Shown: positions 23,252 through 33,177 of the stretch, piece after piece
How the letters are laid out: every line of letters starts with the position of its first letter
How positions within the stretch are numbered: position 1 is the stretch's first letter
Source of the DNA: Mucilaginibacter sabulilitoris
GTDB taxonomy: Bacteria; Bacteroidota; Bacteroidia; Sphingobacteriales; Sphingobacteriaceae
Direction: 5' to 3'
Length of the DNA: 64,000 bases
Assembly: GCF_034262375.1 (NCBI RefSeq)
Contig: NZ_CP139558.1
Span: 6,324,001-6,388,000, forward strand
Translations under genes and position numbers: made by a program
Notes under the pieces: model-generated
What the model was told of the DNA's origin: nothing
The model's input: the letters and a program-made list of their open reading frames with translations, nothing else
Database searches by the model: none

Positions 23252-26200
23252 TTAATAATCAGTTACGTTTAAAGCTTGCTTTGCCATACTAAGGTGTATT
23301 ATAGCGCCGACATGTGTTGTATCAAGTGATAATACTTTATTAAACATCTTTTGCGCTTCATCAAACTCATGCAGGCCCAATAAACCTAAACCTTGCAAAA
23401 AGCTGGTGTGGATATTGTTTCTTAGGTTCAGATCGTCGTCAAAAATGAGCAGGTTGGGCAGTGATACCGCGAAGTAATCGATTTTCACCTCATCGTTTTC
23501 ATGCTGTACGCCGTAGTCAATCAATTTGCGGAATATCTTTTCGGCATGTTGCGTATCACCCAGTTTTTTCCAGGCGAGTCCCTGGTAAAAGATCTTATCA
23601 GGCTGTTGATCATTATAAAACACTGCCGCCGAAGGTTCATCCAATCCAACAGTTGCCTGTTCAAAATATTTTTTGGCTAATTCCCGTTGACTGGATAATT
23701 CATAGGCGCGCGCCAGCCAGTAATCAATATCATTTTCCTGTGTTCCGTACAATTTACCTTCGCCTAAATTATGCGGATAGGTTTTAGCGGCATTTAAATT
23801 ATCAATAGCATTTTCATACAAACCGTCTTTAATATGTTTTTTGGCCAGCTGCACAAGGCTCAATATATATTGTCCGGAAGCTTTGCCCTCGCCCCCTTCC
23901 CACGGATGGAATTGGCGATTGGTGAGCAAATTCAAGGCTTTTTCATAATCGCCTAAAAGGTTGTAAAGCGTTACCCTTTCCAAGTAAACATCGTCACGCT
24001 GATTGGCGGTTTCGAGGTTATCTTCAATAAATTTCAAACGTTGCTCCGGAGCTTTATTCAGTCTTTTATAAAGCTGATCAAGCTCCATTAAAACACGGGC
24101 ATCGGTTTTATCAAGTTCAAAGGCTTTTTCAAAATATTCCAGTGCTTTCTGCTCGTTGTTTTGCTTGTTGAAGTAAGCAATAGCCAGGTTCCTGAAAACT
24201 GTTGGGAAGGTTTTATCAAGCGCCGCAGATTTTTCCCACCAGCTTACTGCATCTTGATATTGGCGTTTATCATAAAACAGGTTACCCAAATAATAAGACG
24301 CTTTAGCATCTGTTGGGTTAAGTTCGGCAGCCAGTTGCAATATAACAATCTCGTCTAAACGGTTGGGGAAACACAGATATGGATCGGCAGCAGCGGCGTT
24401 TGTAAACCATTCGGCAGCCTCGGCCTTTCTTCCGCTGCGGTGACTTAGCCATCCAAGCGTGTAATATACAATTGGATTTGAATCTGCAGGCTTTACTACC
24501 AATTGCAACAATTGCGAAGCTTCATCATTTAAACCAGCAGCTGCATAATCTAAAGCATATTCAATAAAGTTCTGGTCATCATTTCTTGAAAGCGTTAAAA
24601 GCCTGTTTAAACTTTCCTCAACTTTTTCAGGGTCATTAACTATCCGGTAGGCCAGTACTTTTTCAAACATAGCTCCAAGGTTAAAACCATCTCTTTCCAG
24701 CGCAACATTAATTACATGTAATGCTTTATCCATTTGATTAAGCTTTCGGTAAGCGGCTGCTTTAATTACATAAGCCTTACTGTTATTGGCATTCCTGTCA
24801 ATGGACTGGGTGATATGATCAAGTACCAACATATAGTGACCGCGTGCCATATCAATCTGCGCTACACAGAAAAACCCTGTATCTTTCCAGGCATTGCTCC
24901 AAGTTGATTTATAGAAAACCGTATAAGCTTCATCCACGCGAGCAAGATACTTTAGGCATAAGCCCAGGTTATAATAAGGTTCGCTGTCATAAGGGTTGGG
25001 GTTACGCTGGATACTGGTTTCTACCGCTTGCCTTAAATAAGGTTCGGCTTTGGCAAACTGCCCCTTACGGATATACCACTTACCTAAAGCGTTGTTGTTG
25101 CGGATATCTGTAGGCTCCCGGCGCAATGCTTCTTCATAATAAGGTATCGGGCTATAAGTAGCATGACGATATTGCTCCAAATGCTGAGCGGTTAAAAACA
25201 GTTGCTCCACGCTTTCTACATCGGCAGGCTCAAGAGCCGGTTTTGCCGGCAAAGGCATCTCATTCTTTTTGTTTTTGGCAGGCTCGTAACGTAATACTTC
25301 CTGGTTATTATTGTTGGTGATTACCAGTAGCAACTCATTCTCGCTCAGATCGGCATTTACCACCAGCTCTTTTATAAATAGATTTTCAGGGAGTATATCG
25401 GCGGTTTCATTAAATAAGATTTGGCCTTTATAACTCAGGCCGATATTCAGTCCGGTTTGTACTGAGGTCACTTGTATTTTCACCGTTACCTTACCGCCAT
25501 CTTTGCCTAACGCCAGTAAAATATCCTTGGTGGCATTTTTCACCATACCTAACTCGCGGTATGGTAAGAAGTATTGGGTAAAGGTTTTTTCTTCGTACGG
25601 CATCAGCCAGCTAAAATCGGGCTGGTTATCGGTAAATACGCCGGTCATCAGCTCTATATAAGGGCCGTCCTCATCGGTAAGGTTCCTGTCCCAGGCTTGT
25701 CCAAAATCGCTGTGGCCCCAGGTCCACTGTTTTTTGCCGGGCGATACATGATGATTAGCCACATGTAATAAACCGCCCTGGCTATCATGCTCATATCCGC
25801 CTACAAAATCATAGTCGGAATTAATGGCCATGTATGATGTAGGTACCGGGATATTTTTATACATGGATATATCGGTACCCGGCGAATAATCAACCTTGTA
25901 ATAGGTACCTGTAGCAATCGGAAAGTCAGATACATCACGCTTGCCATGATCAAACACTGCATTTACATCAGGCGGAAATACTGACTGGTAATAATCATTA
26001 ACTTTTACAGCCGGATTTGCCCACCACAAAAAGGTTTGAGGCAGGGCCGAGCGGTTAAACAATTTGGCTTTAATTTCAATATAAGCGGTGTCTGGATGAA
26101 GCGTAAAACCGGCCATACCCTTAGTATGGAACATGCGCTCTACCTCGTTAACCCAAACGGTCTTGCTGCCATCGGCATGTTCTTCCAGCGTATAGTCAAT

Positions 26201-26596
26201 AGGATCAAACGTACTTGGGCGATGGTGCTGCGGCCAGTTAAACTCAATACCGCCGGAAATCCACGGACCGGTTAAGCCTACCAAAGCGGGTTTGATAACC
26301 TGGTTATAATATATAAAGTGCCTTTGTTTGATCTTGTCGTACGCCATCTGGATACGGCCGCCAAGCTCAGGCAGTATCATCACTTTCAGGTATTTATTCT
26401 CCAGGAACAAGCCCGTGTATTCTTTGTCTTCTTTTTCGTCGGCAATTTTTTCAATCACCGGATTTGGATAAACCACACCGCTGCTCCCCTGGTAAACACG
26501 CTTTTCAAAAAACATGGGGTTTTTATCGGGTTTACCAACACTGTATGTAGGGATAACTACTTTTTCTTCCCAAACGGATACATTAGATTGATTCAT
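23252..26596 (-). CDS. DUF5107 domain protein fused to tetratricopeptide repeats
   Basis: Very large protein of 1114 aa without a signal peptide. Residues about 1-430 are a DUF5107 domain with beta-rich sequence such as LPELGGRIQMAYDK, GPWISGGIEFNWPQHHRPS and WGHSDFGQAWDRNLTDEDGPYIELM. These recall the galactose-mutarotase-like fold, though I cannot confirm it. From about 480 to the end are many TPR-type helical repeats (for example PYYNLGLCLKYLARVDEAYTVFY and ASYYLGNLFYDKRQYQDAVSWWEKSAALDK). The family is found beside sugar genes in Bacteroidota and has no settled activity. It is 25 bases after the MFS porter and before galM, so it probably acts on imported sugar or oligosaccharide. Confidence 0.85.
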   Translation of the reverse strand: MNQSNVSVWEEKVVIPTYSVGKPDKNPMFFEKRVYQGSSGVVYPNPVIEKIADEKEDKEYTGLFLENKYLKVMILPELGGRIQMAYDKIKQRHFIYYNQVIKPALVGLTGPWISGGIEFNWPQHHRPSTFDPIDYTLEEHADGSKTVWVNEVERMFHTKGMAGFTLHPDTAYIEIKAKLFNRSALPQTFLWWANPAVKVNDYYQSVFPPDVNAVFDHGKRDVSDFPIATGTYYKVDYSPGTDISMYKNIPVPTSYMAINSDYDFVGGYEHDSQGGLLHVANHHVSPGKKQWTWGHSDFGQAWDRNLTDEDGPYIELMTGVFTDNQPDFSWLMPYEEKTFTQYFLPYRELGMVKNATKDILLALGKDGGKVTVKIQVTSVQTGLNIGLSYKGQILFNETADILPENLFIKELVVNADLSENELLLVITNNNNQEVLRYEPAKNKKNEMPLPAKPALEPADVESVEQLFLTAQHLEQYRHATYSPIPYYEEALRREPTDIRNNNALGKWYIRKGQFAKAEPYLRQAVETSIQRNPNPYDSEPYYNLGLCLKYLARVDEAYTVFYKSTWSNAWKDTGFFCVAQIDMARGHYMLVLDHITQSIDRNANNSKAYVIKAAAYRKLNQMDKALHVINVALERDGFNLGAMFEKVLAYRIVNDPEKVEESLNRLLTLSRNDDQNFIEYALDYAAAGLNDEASQLLQLVVKPADSNPIVYYTLGWLSHRSGRKAEAAEWFTNAAAADPYLCFPNRLDEIVILQLAAELNPTDAKASYYLGNLFYDKRQYQDAVSWWEKSAALDKTFPTVFRNLAIAYFNKQNNEQKALEYFEKAFELDKTDARVLMELDQLYKRLNKAPEQRLKFIEDNLETANQRDDVYLERVTLYNLLGDYEKALNLLTNRQFHPWEGGEGKASGQYILSLVQLAKKHIKDGLYENAIDNLNAAKTYPHNLGEGKLYGTQENDIDYWLARAYELSSQRELAKKYFEQATVGLDEPSAAVFYNDQQPDKIFYQGLAWKKLGDTQHAEKIFRKLIDYGVQHENDEVKIDYFAVSLPNLLIFDDDLNLRNNIHTSFLQGLGLLGLHEFDEAQKMFNKVLSLDTTHVGAIIHLSMAKQALNVTDY

Positions 26597-26621
26597 AATA
26601 TATGAGTTCTTATTCTTATGA

Positions 26622-27968
26622 TTAATGTCTGATTAAATTTTCTTCGAGTTCTTCAAGGGTTTTTCCTTTAGTTTCTTTAACGCGGGCTTTTACAAACAGG
26701 AAACCCAGGAAACAAATGCCCGCATACAGATAAAAAGGGCCATAAGTACCTAAACTTTTTGCCAGTATAGGAAAGGTAAAAACCAGTATAAAATAAGCGC
26801 CCCAAAGCGACACAATAGCCACTGATGACGCTACACCCCTGATCTTATTAGGAAATATCTCCGAAATAAGCACCCAGGTAACCGGGGCCAGCGAAATGGC
26901 ATATGTACTAATGGCCAGCAACACAAATATGGATACCAGCCCGGCAGGGAAATGGTTTTGCAAAGCCACCGCCAGTACAATATATAATACCGATAAACCC
27001 AGCGAGCCAACCAGCATCAGCGGGCGGCGGCCCAATTTATCAACCTGCCACATGGCCAGCAGGGTAAACACAAGGTTCACCACGCCAATAGAAACGGTTT
27101 CGAACAACTGGCGGTCAAGGTTAGCTCCTACCGACTCAAATATGGTAGATGTGTAGTTGAACACTACGTTGATACCGCAAAACTGCTGGAATACCGCCAA
27201 TGTTATACCGACGATTACCGCCGGGCGAACCGACTTTTCGAACACCATTTTGTATGATTGTTTCGCGGTATTACCTGCAAGTGATTTTTCAATAGCTTTC
27301 ATGGTGGTATCCACAAACTCTAATGACCCAATTTTATTGAGCACCTGTTGGGCTCTTTCCTCCTGTCCTGATTTCATAAGCCACCTCGGGCTTTCGGGCA
27401 GCCAAATCACACCTATCAGGAACACTGCCGATGGTACCGCGCCCAAACCAAACATCCAGCGCCAGGCATCGCTGCCGGCATCTGCCAAAAAATAGTTAAC
27501 CAGGTTAGTTATCAATATACCTATAACTACGGTAAGCTGGTTAATGGCCACATTACGCCCCCTTACTTCGGCGGGCGATACTTCCGCAATGTACATAGGG
27601 CAAAGCATAGAGGCCATCCCCACACCAATACCCGCCGCAAAGCGCAGTACTATAAAGTAGGTTAACGTTTGTGAGAAAGCTATGCCGATGGACGACACTG
27701 CGAAGATAAGGGCGGCTACCATAAGTCCAGGCTTGCGACCATACCTATCGGCCAGATTACCTGCTATAAGGCAACCCACAATGCAGCCAAGTGCCAGCGA
27801 GCCGGTTAAAAACCCTTCCCAAACAGGATCAAGCGCAAATTGCGTACGTAAAAAGGGTAATGCCCCCGATATTACGGCAAAATCGAACCCGAAGAGATAC
27901 CCTCCAAGTGCCGAAATAAAAGAGATACCGATGATATACCGGCTGTTAAAGGCTTTTGAACTACTCAT
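26622..27968 (-). CDS. Sugar porter family MFS transporter (XylE/AraE-like)
   Basis: Twelve-segment inner-membrane transporter of 448 aa. Sugar-porter signatures are visible: GCLIAGNLADRYGRKPGL between segments 2 and 3, the PESPRWLM motif after segment 6, DKLGRRPL in the second half, and the C-terminal KETKGKTLEELEE. Members are proton symporters for xylose, arabinose, galactose or related sugars. It is 52 bases downstream of the GH36-like gene and directly upstream of DUF5107. Confidence 0.93.
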   Translation of the reverse strand: MSSSKAFNSRYIIGISFISALGGYLFGFDFAVISGALPFLRTQFALDPVWEGFLTGSLALGCIVGCLIAGNLADRYGRKPGLMVAALIFAVSSIGIAFSQTLTYFIVLRFAAGIGVGMASMLCPMYIAEVSPAEVRGRNVAINQLTVVIGILITNLVNYFLADAGSDAWRWMFGLGAVPSAVFLIGVIWLPESPRWLMKSGQEERAQQVLNKIGSLEFVDTTMKAIEKSLAGNTAKQSYKMVFEKSVRPAVIVGITLAVFQQFCGINVVFNYTSTIFESVGANLDRQLFETVSIGVVNLVFTLLAMWQVDKLGRRPLMLVGSLGLSVLYIVLAVALQNHFPAGLVSIFVLLAISTYAISLAPVTWVLISEIFPNKIRGVASSVAIVSLWGAYFILVFTFPILAKSLGTYGPFYLYAGICFLGFLFVKARVKETKGKTLEELEENLIRH

Positions 27969-28020
27969 TTTTCAGGATATGTTTTATTGGTTTAAGCATA
28001 ATATCGTTATTTAATCAGGA

Positions 28021-30270
28021 TTATTCATTTACAGGTACCAATTTTATCATTAACGCGTCGACCGGGTTTGCATTTAGTTTAAAGTCGGGCTCATCTTTAG
28101 TAAGTTCACCAACAACGGCATCGGTGAGCATATCTTTAAACTGGTATTTTTTATGCAAATCCAGGTGCAGCGTAGCACGGGTAAACTGTTGTTCAAAATG
28201 GTGCTGTTTATCAAAGTTAAATAGCGCCAGCAGTGCATTGTTGCCGGTTGCGGTATTGTTACCCGGCAGGTAAAATGACATTTGTTGATCAAATGTTTCT
28301 CCATCGGCGGCCTTCAGTGGTATAAACGCTTTGGGGTTACTGAAAAACGCAGCCACTTGTTTGTTATTTAAAAACTCCTGTGCACGGGTTGCCGCTATCG
28401 GGTGCCTGAAATCTGAGCCATCGCCCAGTATACTGCCCATCACCATCATGGCGTAAATTCGCACCTTTATCTCCTGCTCATTCAGGTCGGGGTTTTTCTG
28501 AAAGCTTTTCATAATACTTACATCCAGGTTAGTGTACGGGAACAGCGTACCCTGAACCCAGCCCATGTGTGATCCGGTTGCCAGTGAAGCCTCTGTACTG
28601 CCCCAATGCGGAAAGCCCTGTTGGTCATCGCGCAGGTGAGAATACACATCAGTTGATATAAAACGGGTATGCGCGTATTGATGCGGGAACATGGGCGATA
28701 TGGCCTGTGTGATAAAAATATCCTTTCCCATAATAGAATCAACCAAGTGACGAAGTGTTTTCATGCCATAATCGTAAGCCTGCATACCCGTACGAATGTT
28801 TTTATTATAACGGGTTGTACTTTCCAATGCGCCCCCGGTAAGAAAATCAATCTTCAGAAATTTGGCATTAATGGCCTTTGCCTTTTTCAATTGCTGGATA
28901 ATATACAAACGGATAGCCGGGTGCGTAGCATCCATAGCATAAGCGCCCCATTTACCATCTTTATACATGATGGGTTTGCCGTCATTATCGTGCAGCAATA
29001 CATCTTTTAAAGGATAATTTGAGCCGGGTATTTTTTTATTATTGATATCGTCCTTCCAGCTCCACATGGCAAATGGGATAAAGTAAAAGCCCATTTGCTG
29101 ATTATTTTTAGCAAAGTATTTACCCAGATTGGCCAATACCTCGGTAGAGTAAATACCCTGATCATAAGAGTCGATACTCATTACCGGTTTGGAGTAGCCG
29201 CTGAAGTTATTAAGTGTATGCAAAAAGTCGGATGTTTTTTCAACTGCAGGCGGCATCATTACACCCTCGTAACCCAATACGCCCTCTACGCCGAAGCTGT
29301 TCCAATAAACCGGGGCGTAACCATTCCATGTTTGTTTACCGTTAATGGCCGAATTAGCATTTCCATACTGAACAAATGCTTCATGCAAATCAGCCATCGC
29401 ACATAAAAATATGGTTGGTGAACTTACCGACTGCCCAATCATAGTTCCATGAGCCACCAGGTCGTGCGTGCCATCGTTACCGCCATAGGCCGGTTTTAGC
29501 TTAGGATCATCGGGTGTGGAGGCGCCGCCAAATACTTTCAGTGAATCTACATAACCTAACTCGGTACCTGTTTGATAGGCCAGCCCTGTTTTCCAGAAAT
29601 CGTGTTTAACGCTGCCGATCACCAGGCCCGAGTTTTTAAGCATATCGTACACCGCGGTAAATTCATATGTTATACCTGTGCTTTTTGCATCTCCGGTTTT
29701 TGGCCAGCTTCTTTCTACCGTAGGCGTCCAGTCGTCGTTATCAAAAGGCACATCCAGTATACGTGGCTCTGTACCGGGAATAAACAACCGACTTTTATAC
29801 TTTGGCAAAACAGCTATGGGGCTTATATCGCGGGTTTCCAAAGCTGCACTTTGCCCATCTTTATTTTTCGCCGTTAAACTAATAAGCGTATAAGGCAGGC
29901 TTTCATAATTGGTAAAACGCTGCTCCAGCACAAACGGATGCTTATTGTCGTTATGAGTGATGATAAACGTTCGGCCTTTGCCTATGTTATCCTGAACTTC
30001 CTTGGTAGTATACTTATGTTCTGTAAAATCAGCGGTTGAAACTATGCCCAATTTTACATCATTAATATAGCCTACCGTGTTAGTGATCAGGATGCCGTTG
30101 GGGAAGGTATAATTAACCATACCTGTATGCACATTAAGGGATATGGTAACATGCGAAGTAGTTATCTCAGCCTTACTAACTGTTGTGAATATTTTTTGAG
30201 CAAAGGCGTATTGGCCAAGCAATACTAAAGCGATAACCGCAAACGGGCGAATTAATATTTTCATCATCAT
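28021..30270 (-). CDS. Secreted GH36/GH27-like glycoside hydrolase (alpha-galactosidase-like)
   Basis: Protein of 749 aa with a cleavable signal peptide (hydrophobic 5-22, ending YAFAQ). After a beta-sandwich-like N-terminal region it has a TIM-barrel section with YWNSFGVEG, GFYFIPFAMW, AKFLKIDFLTGGALE (the KxD nucleophile strand typical of clan GH-D) and FISTDVYSHLRDDQQG (candidate acid/base Asp). A C-terminal beta domain closes the protein. Alpha-galactosidase or beta-L-arabinopyranosidase activity is possible, but the match is distant. It heads the minus-strand sugar run and is divergent from the AraC regulator at 30647. Confidence 0.7.
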   Translation of the reverse strand: MMMKILIRPFAVIALVLLGQYAFAQKIFTTVSKAEITTSHVTISLNVHTGMVNYTFPNGILITNTVGYINDVKLGIVSTADFTEHKYTTKEVQDNIGKGRTFIITHNDNKHPFVLEQRFTNYESLPYTLISLTAKNKDGQSAALETRDISPIAVLPKYKSRLFIPGTEPRILDVPFDNDDWTPTVERSWPKTGDAKSTGITYEFTAVYDMLKNSGLVIGSVKHDFWKTGLAYQTGTELGYVDSLKVFGGASTPDDPKLKPAYGGNDGTHDLVAHGTMIGQSVSSPTIFLCAMADLHEAFVQYGNANSAINGKQTWNGYAPVYWNSFGVEGVLGYEGVMMPPAVEKTSDFLHTLNNFSGYSKPVMSIDSYDQGIYSTEVLANLGKYFAKNNQQMGFYFIPFAMWSWKDDINNKKIPGSNYPLKDVLLHDNDGKPIMYKDGKWGAYAMDATHPAIRLYIIQQLKKAKAINAKFLKIDFLTGGALESTTRYNKNIRTGMQAYDYGMKTLRHLVDSIMGKDIFITQAISPMFPHQYAHTRFISTDVYSHLRDDQQGFPHWGSTEASLATGSHMGWVQGTLFPYTNLDVSIMKSFQKNPDLNEQEIKVRIYAMMVMGSILGDGSDFRHPIAATRAQEFLNNKQVAAFFSNPKAFIPLKAADGETFDQQMSFYLPGNNTATGNNALLALFNFDKQHHFEQQFTRATLHLDLHKKYQFKDMLTDAVVGELTKDEPDFKLNANPVDALMIKLVPVNE

Positions 30271-30646
30271 AGTTTATACCGGGATACCCTTATCGGTAAA
30301 AAGCTGGCAAACCTGCAGGACCAGGATATATGTGCCTAAATACTGATAAAATGTACAATTGGTTATGATGTAAATGTCACGGATTAAATGAGATTAAAAA
30401 ATAGTTAATGTTACGATAATGATGGATTTTATTATGACAATGCAAATTGGTTCCTTGCAAGCGATATTTGATATACCTTAATGAATTTATTACTCTCCGG
30501 GGCAGATAAACAGATATATACCATATCTATAAAATCTCGAACCAGATTATTAAAATGAAATATTTTATGATGATTTCTGCACTTTTTTATTAATGTTTGT
30601 AAATAGCGATAGTTCATTCCCACTATCCATTATATCCCTGCAAAAA
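30271..30646. promoter_or_regulatory. Divergent control region between GH36-like gene and AraC regulator
   Basis: AT-rich spacer without a gene. It contains a small inverted repeat AGATAT (30512-30517) / ATATCT (30523-30528) and must hold promoters for both directions. An earlier in-frame ATG for the regulator at 30593 lies inside it. Confidence 0.4.
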
Positions 30647-31558
30647 ATGGCAAAAAATACAACTTTAAGGCGGAGAGAAGGTTTTGACGGGCAGAAACTT
30701 ATTGTATTGCCAAAAAAGATCATCACCAACTTTCTAAGTAAGGACCCGGTTACCAAACAGATATATATAACCGATATTGGTTATTATCCTAAAGCCCAGC
30801 ATCACTATGCTGAACGACCAAATGGCATAAACCAAAACATCATTATTTATTGTACCGAGGGATATGGTTGGCTGGAGATCAACAAAAAGAAGGTGGAAGT
30901 TTCACCATCGCAATTTATAGCAATACCGGCTAATACGCCCCACAAATACGCGGCAAATATGGATAAGCCGTGGACTATTTACTGGATACATTTTAAAGGT
31001 GAAACAGCTACATTTATTATTGACCTGATCCTGAAAAACTCTGAAAATTATAAACCTTATCTATCTTATAATGAAGACCGGATAAAGCTTTTTGAAGATA
31101 TATGTTATAATCTGGAAAAAGGGTACAGCGGAGATACGCTGCGTTATGTAAACATGATCTTCTCTCATTTTTTATCATCATTGATATATGAGGATAAATT
31201 CAATCATCTGGAGGATAATATTGAGAATGACGTTGTTGAAAAAACAATCAATTTTATGCAGGATAACATTAATAAAGTGCTCCGGCTTGATGACCTGTCG
31301 GGTTTCGCGAAGCTATCAACCTCACATTTCTCCGCTATTTTCAGAACAAAAACAGGTTACGCTCCTATAGAATATTTTAATCAGCTTAAAGTTCAAAAAG
31401 CTTGTCAGTATATTTCGTTTACAACCATGTCTATCAAAAATATAGCTATTAGTTTGGGCATTGAAGACCAATATTATTTTTCGAGGATGTTTACCAAGCT
31501 AATGGGGAGTTCGCCTAATGAATACAGGAAAAAGATAAGGGCCGATGGTAAAGGATAA
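30647..31558 (+). CDS. AraC-family regulator with cupin sensor domain
   Basis: Regulator of 303 aa from the ATG at 30647, chosen because MAKNTTLRRREGFDGQKL starts the conserved region; an upstream ATG at 30593 would add 18 poorly conserved residues. The N-terminal AraC-type cupin reads NIIIYCTEGYGWLEINKKKVEVSPSQFIAIPANTPHKYAAN. The C-terminal double helix-turn-helix includes LSGFAKLSTSHFSAIFRTKTGYAPIEYFNQLKVQKAC and IKNIAISLGIEDQYYFSRMFTKLMGSSPNEYR. Being divergent from the GH36-like, MFS, DUF5107 and galM run, it is the probable sugar-responsive activator of it. Confidence 0.9.
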   Translation: MAKNTTLRRREGFDGQKLIVLPKKIITNFLSKDPVTKQIYITDIGYYPKAQHHYAERPNGINQNIIIYCTEGYGWLEINKKKVEVSPSQFIAIPANTPHKYAANMDKPWTIYWIHFKGETATFIIDLILKNSENYKPYLSYNEDRIKLFEDICYNLEKGYSGDTLRYVNMIFSHFLSSLIYEDKFNHLEDNIENDVVEKTINFMQDNINKVLRLDDLSGFAKLSTSHFSAIFRTKTGYAPIEYFNQLKVQKACQYISFTTMSIKNIAISLGIEDQYYFSRMFTKLMGSSPNEYRKKIRADGKG

Positions 31559-31590
31559 AATACGTTTGGATTTTTACAACAGATTTTAGC

Positions 31591-31908
31591 TTAAAAAGCG
31601 GGCTTAAATTTATTATCCATTGCCATGTTGAATAACCTGCCTATAAACGACCTGATTTTGTTCAACAAACTTTGTGATTTTGCAGGCTGATCCTGGAGTA
31701 TATCATCAACTTCTGGGTTATCCGGAGGCTCATCTATAGATTGCATTTCTTCCAAAATACTCTCACGTATATCGGGGTCACGGTTCACAATCTCATCAAG
31801 CTCGGTAAGTTCATTAAACGTAGCCTTCCCACTTTTCTGACGCTTTATTAATATATCAAACCTGTCCTGGTTAAATGTGCGCCGTTCCAGCTGTTTATGA
31901 TATTTCAT
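31591..31908 (-). CDS. Small hypothetical protein
   Basis: Not recognised. Starting at the ATG at 31906-31908 gives 105 aa; an AGGAGG six bases upstream (31914-31919) is an unusually strong ribosome site for this genome and decides the start over the earlier ATG at 31944. The N-terminal half is charged and helical (FDILIKRQKSGKATFNELTELDEIV, then RDPDIRESILEEM). The C-terminal end has a short amphipathic or hydrophobic stretch (LLNKIRSFIGRLFNMAM). The pattern resembles short anti-sigma-like or adaptor proteins of Bacteroidota, but no family is assigned. Confidence 0.6.
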   Translation of the reverse strand: MKYHKQLERRTFNQDRFDILIKRQKSGKATFNELTELDEIVNRDPDIRESILEEMQSIDEPPDNPEVDDILQDQPAKSQSLLNKIRSFIGRLFNMAMDNKFKPAF

Positions 31909-32147
31909 GATAACCTCCTGCTTGTTAGCTATGCAACAAAGCAAATGCCATCATTTTATTTAATTGGTTATCAATAAATTACAAAAGATAAAATACCATA
32001 TCTGTTCAGTTTCGATACATACAAATGTTCGTTTTCGGCCGGTGTTTCAGGAAAACAAACATGTGCATATATAGCTATGTAGTAAGTATGCAAATTTGTT
32101 ATTAATTTTAAACCGCGGGTTTGTTCCCCACTACACACCCCTGCCAA

Positions 32148-33086
32148 ATGAAAGAAACAGAAAAAAAACTGGTCTTTGATACTTTATTGAAACAATACCT
32201 CCATTTTGGGCTGCCAACAGATGAGATTGATGAAAAAACTGATTTCACCATCCATAACTTAAAGGATATCCATCTTGAACTCCCTTTCAAATCGCCGGTA
32301 TTCAGGCCCAATTTCTTCTCCTTTGTTTTTGTGAAAGACGGCCGCGGCAGATATACTACAGACGACCTGAATTTTGATACCGTACCGGGCACTATCTACT
32401 TTACCAATCCGGGCCATTATAAATCGCATGAGTGGTTTGATGTACAGGAAGTGTATCTGATTACGCTAAGCGAATCCTTTTTGAAAGAAAATGTACATCC
32501 GAATATTTTTGACGAATTCCCCTTTCTGCTCGCCGAAACGGTGCACCCGCGGGTTTTAACGCCCGAGGCGTTCGCCGAATTTGAACAACTATACCTGCAA
32601 ATAAATAAGGAGTATATTTCACGCTCGCCCTACCGTAACCGTTTAATAGGTAATTTATTTGTAGTGCTTTTATTAAAAATAAAGGAGTATTTCTGGAAAG
32701 ACTATAACCCCATATATGAAGGTAACCGGAGCTCACAAATTGTTAAAATATTTAAGAGAACGCTGGAGCAGCATTACCGAGATCTGAGGGCCGGCAAAGT
32801 ACACCAGGTTTTTAGGTTGCAGGACTATGCCGATGGCCAAAACCTGCACCCTAACTATTTAAGCAATGTAATTAAAACTAAAACAGGCAAATCTATCAGC
32901 ACCTGGATAGCTGAAAAAACCATTGCCGAAGCCAAGTCAATGCTGCAAAACTCTTCTGTCTCTATTAAAGAAATAGCCTTTCTGCTGGGTTTTTCAGAAG
33001 CCAATCACTTCAGCAATTACTTTAAAAAATACACCGATACCTCCCCTGTTTTATACCGGAAGCAGCATGGTACCATCACATCTTAG
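32148..33086 (+). CDS. AraC-family transcriptional regulator
   Basis: Regulator of 312 aa from the ATG at 32148; the open frame extends nine codons further to a TTG, which is less likely. The N-terminal half has a cupin-like region (FSFVFVKDGRGRYTTDDLNFDTVPGTIYFTNPGHYKSHEWF). The C-terminal helix-turn-helix pair includes YADGQNLHPNYLSNVIKTKTGKSISTWI and IKEIAFLLGFSEANHFSNYFKKYTDTSPVLYR. It lies 91 bases before two SDR genes on the same strand and is a likely regulator of them. Confidence 0.9.
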   Translation: MKETEKKLVFDTLLKQYLHFGLPTDEIDEKTDFTIHNLKDIHLELPFKSPVFRPNFFSFVFVKDGRGRYTTDDLNFDTVPGTIYFTNPGHYKSHEWFDVQEVYLITLSESFLKENVHPNIFDEFPFLLAETVHPRVLTPEAFAEFEQLYLQINKEYISRSPYRNRLIGNLFVVLLLKIKEYFWKDYNPIYEGNRSSQIVKIFKRTLEQHYRDLRAGKVHQVFRLQDYADGQNLHPNYLSNVIKTKTGKSISTWIAEKTIAEAKSMLQNSSVSIKEIAFLLGFSEANHFSNYFKKYTDTSPVLYRKQHGTITS

Positions 33087-33177
33087 ATATTTGTATGTAA
33101 TGCTTTAATATCTGTACTTTTTGGGTTGCGTTAAACCTGACCTTTGTTATATCAAAACAAACAAAGAAAAAAAGATC

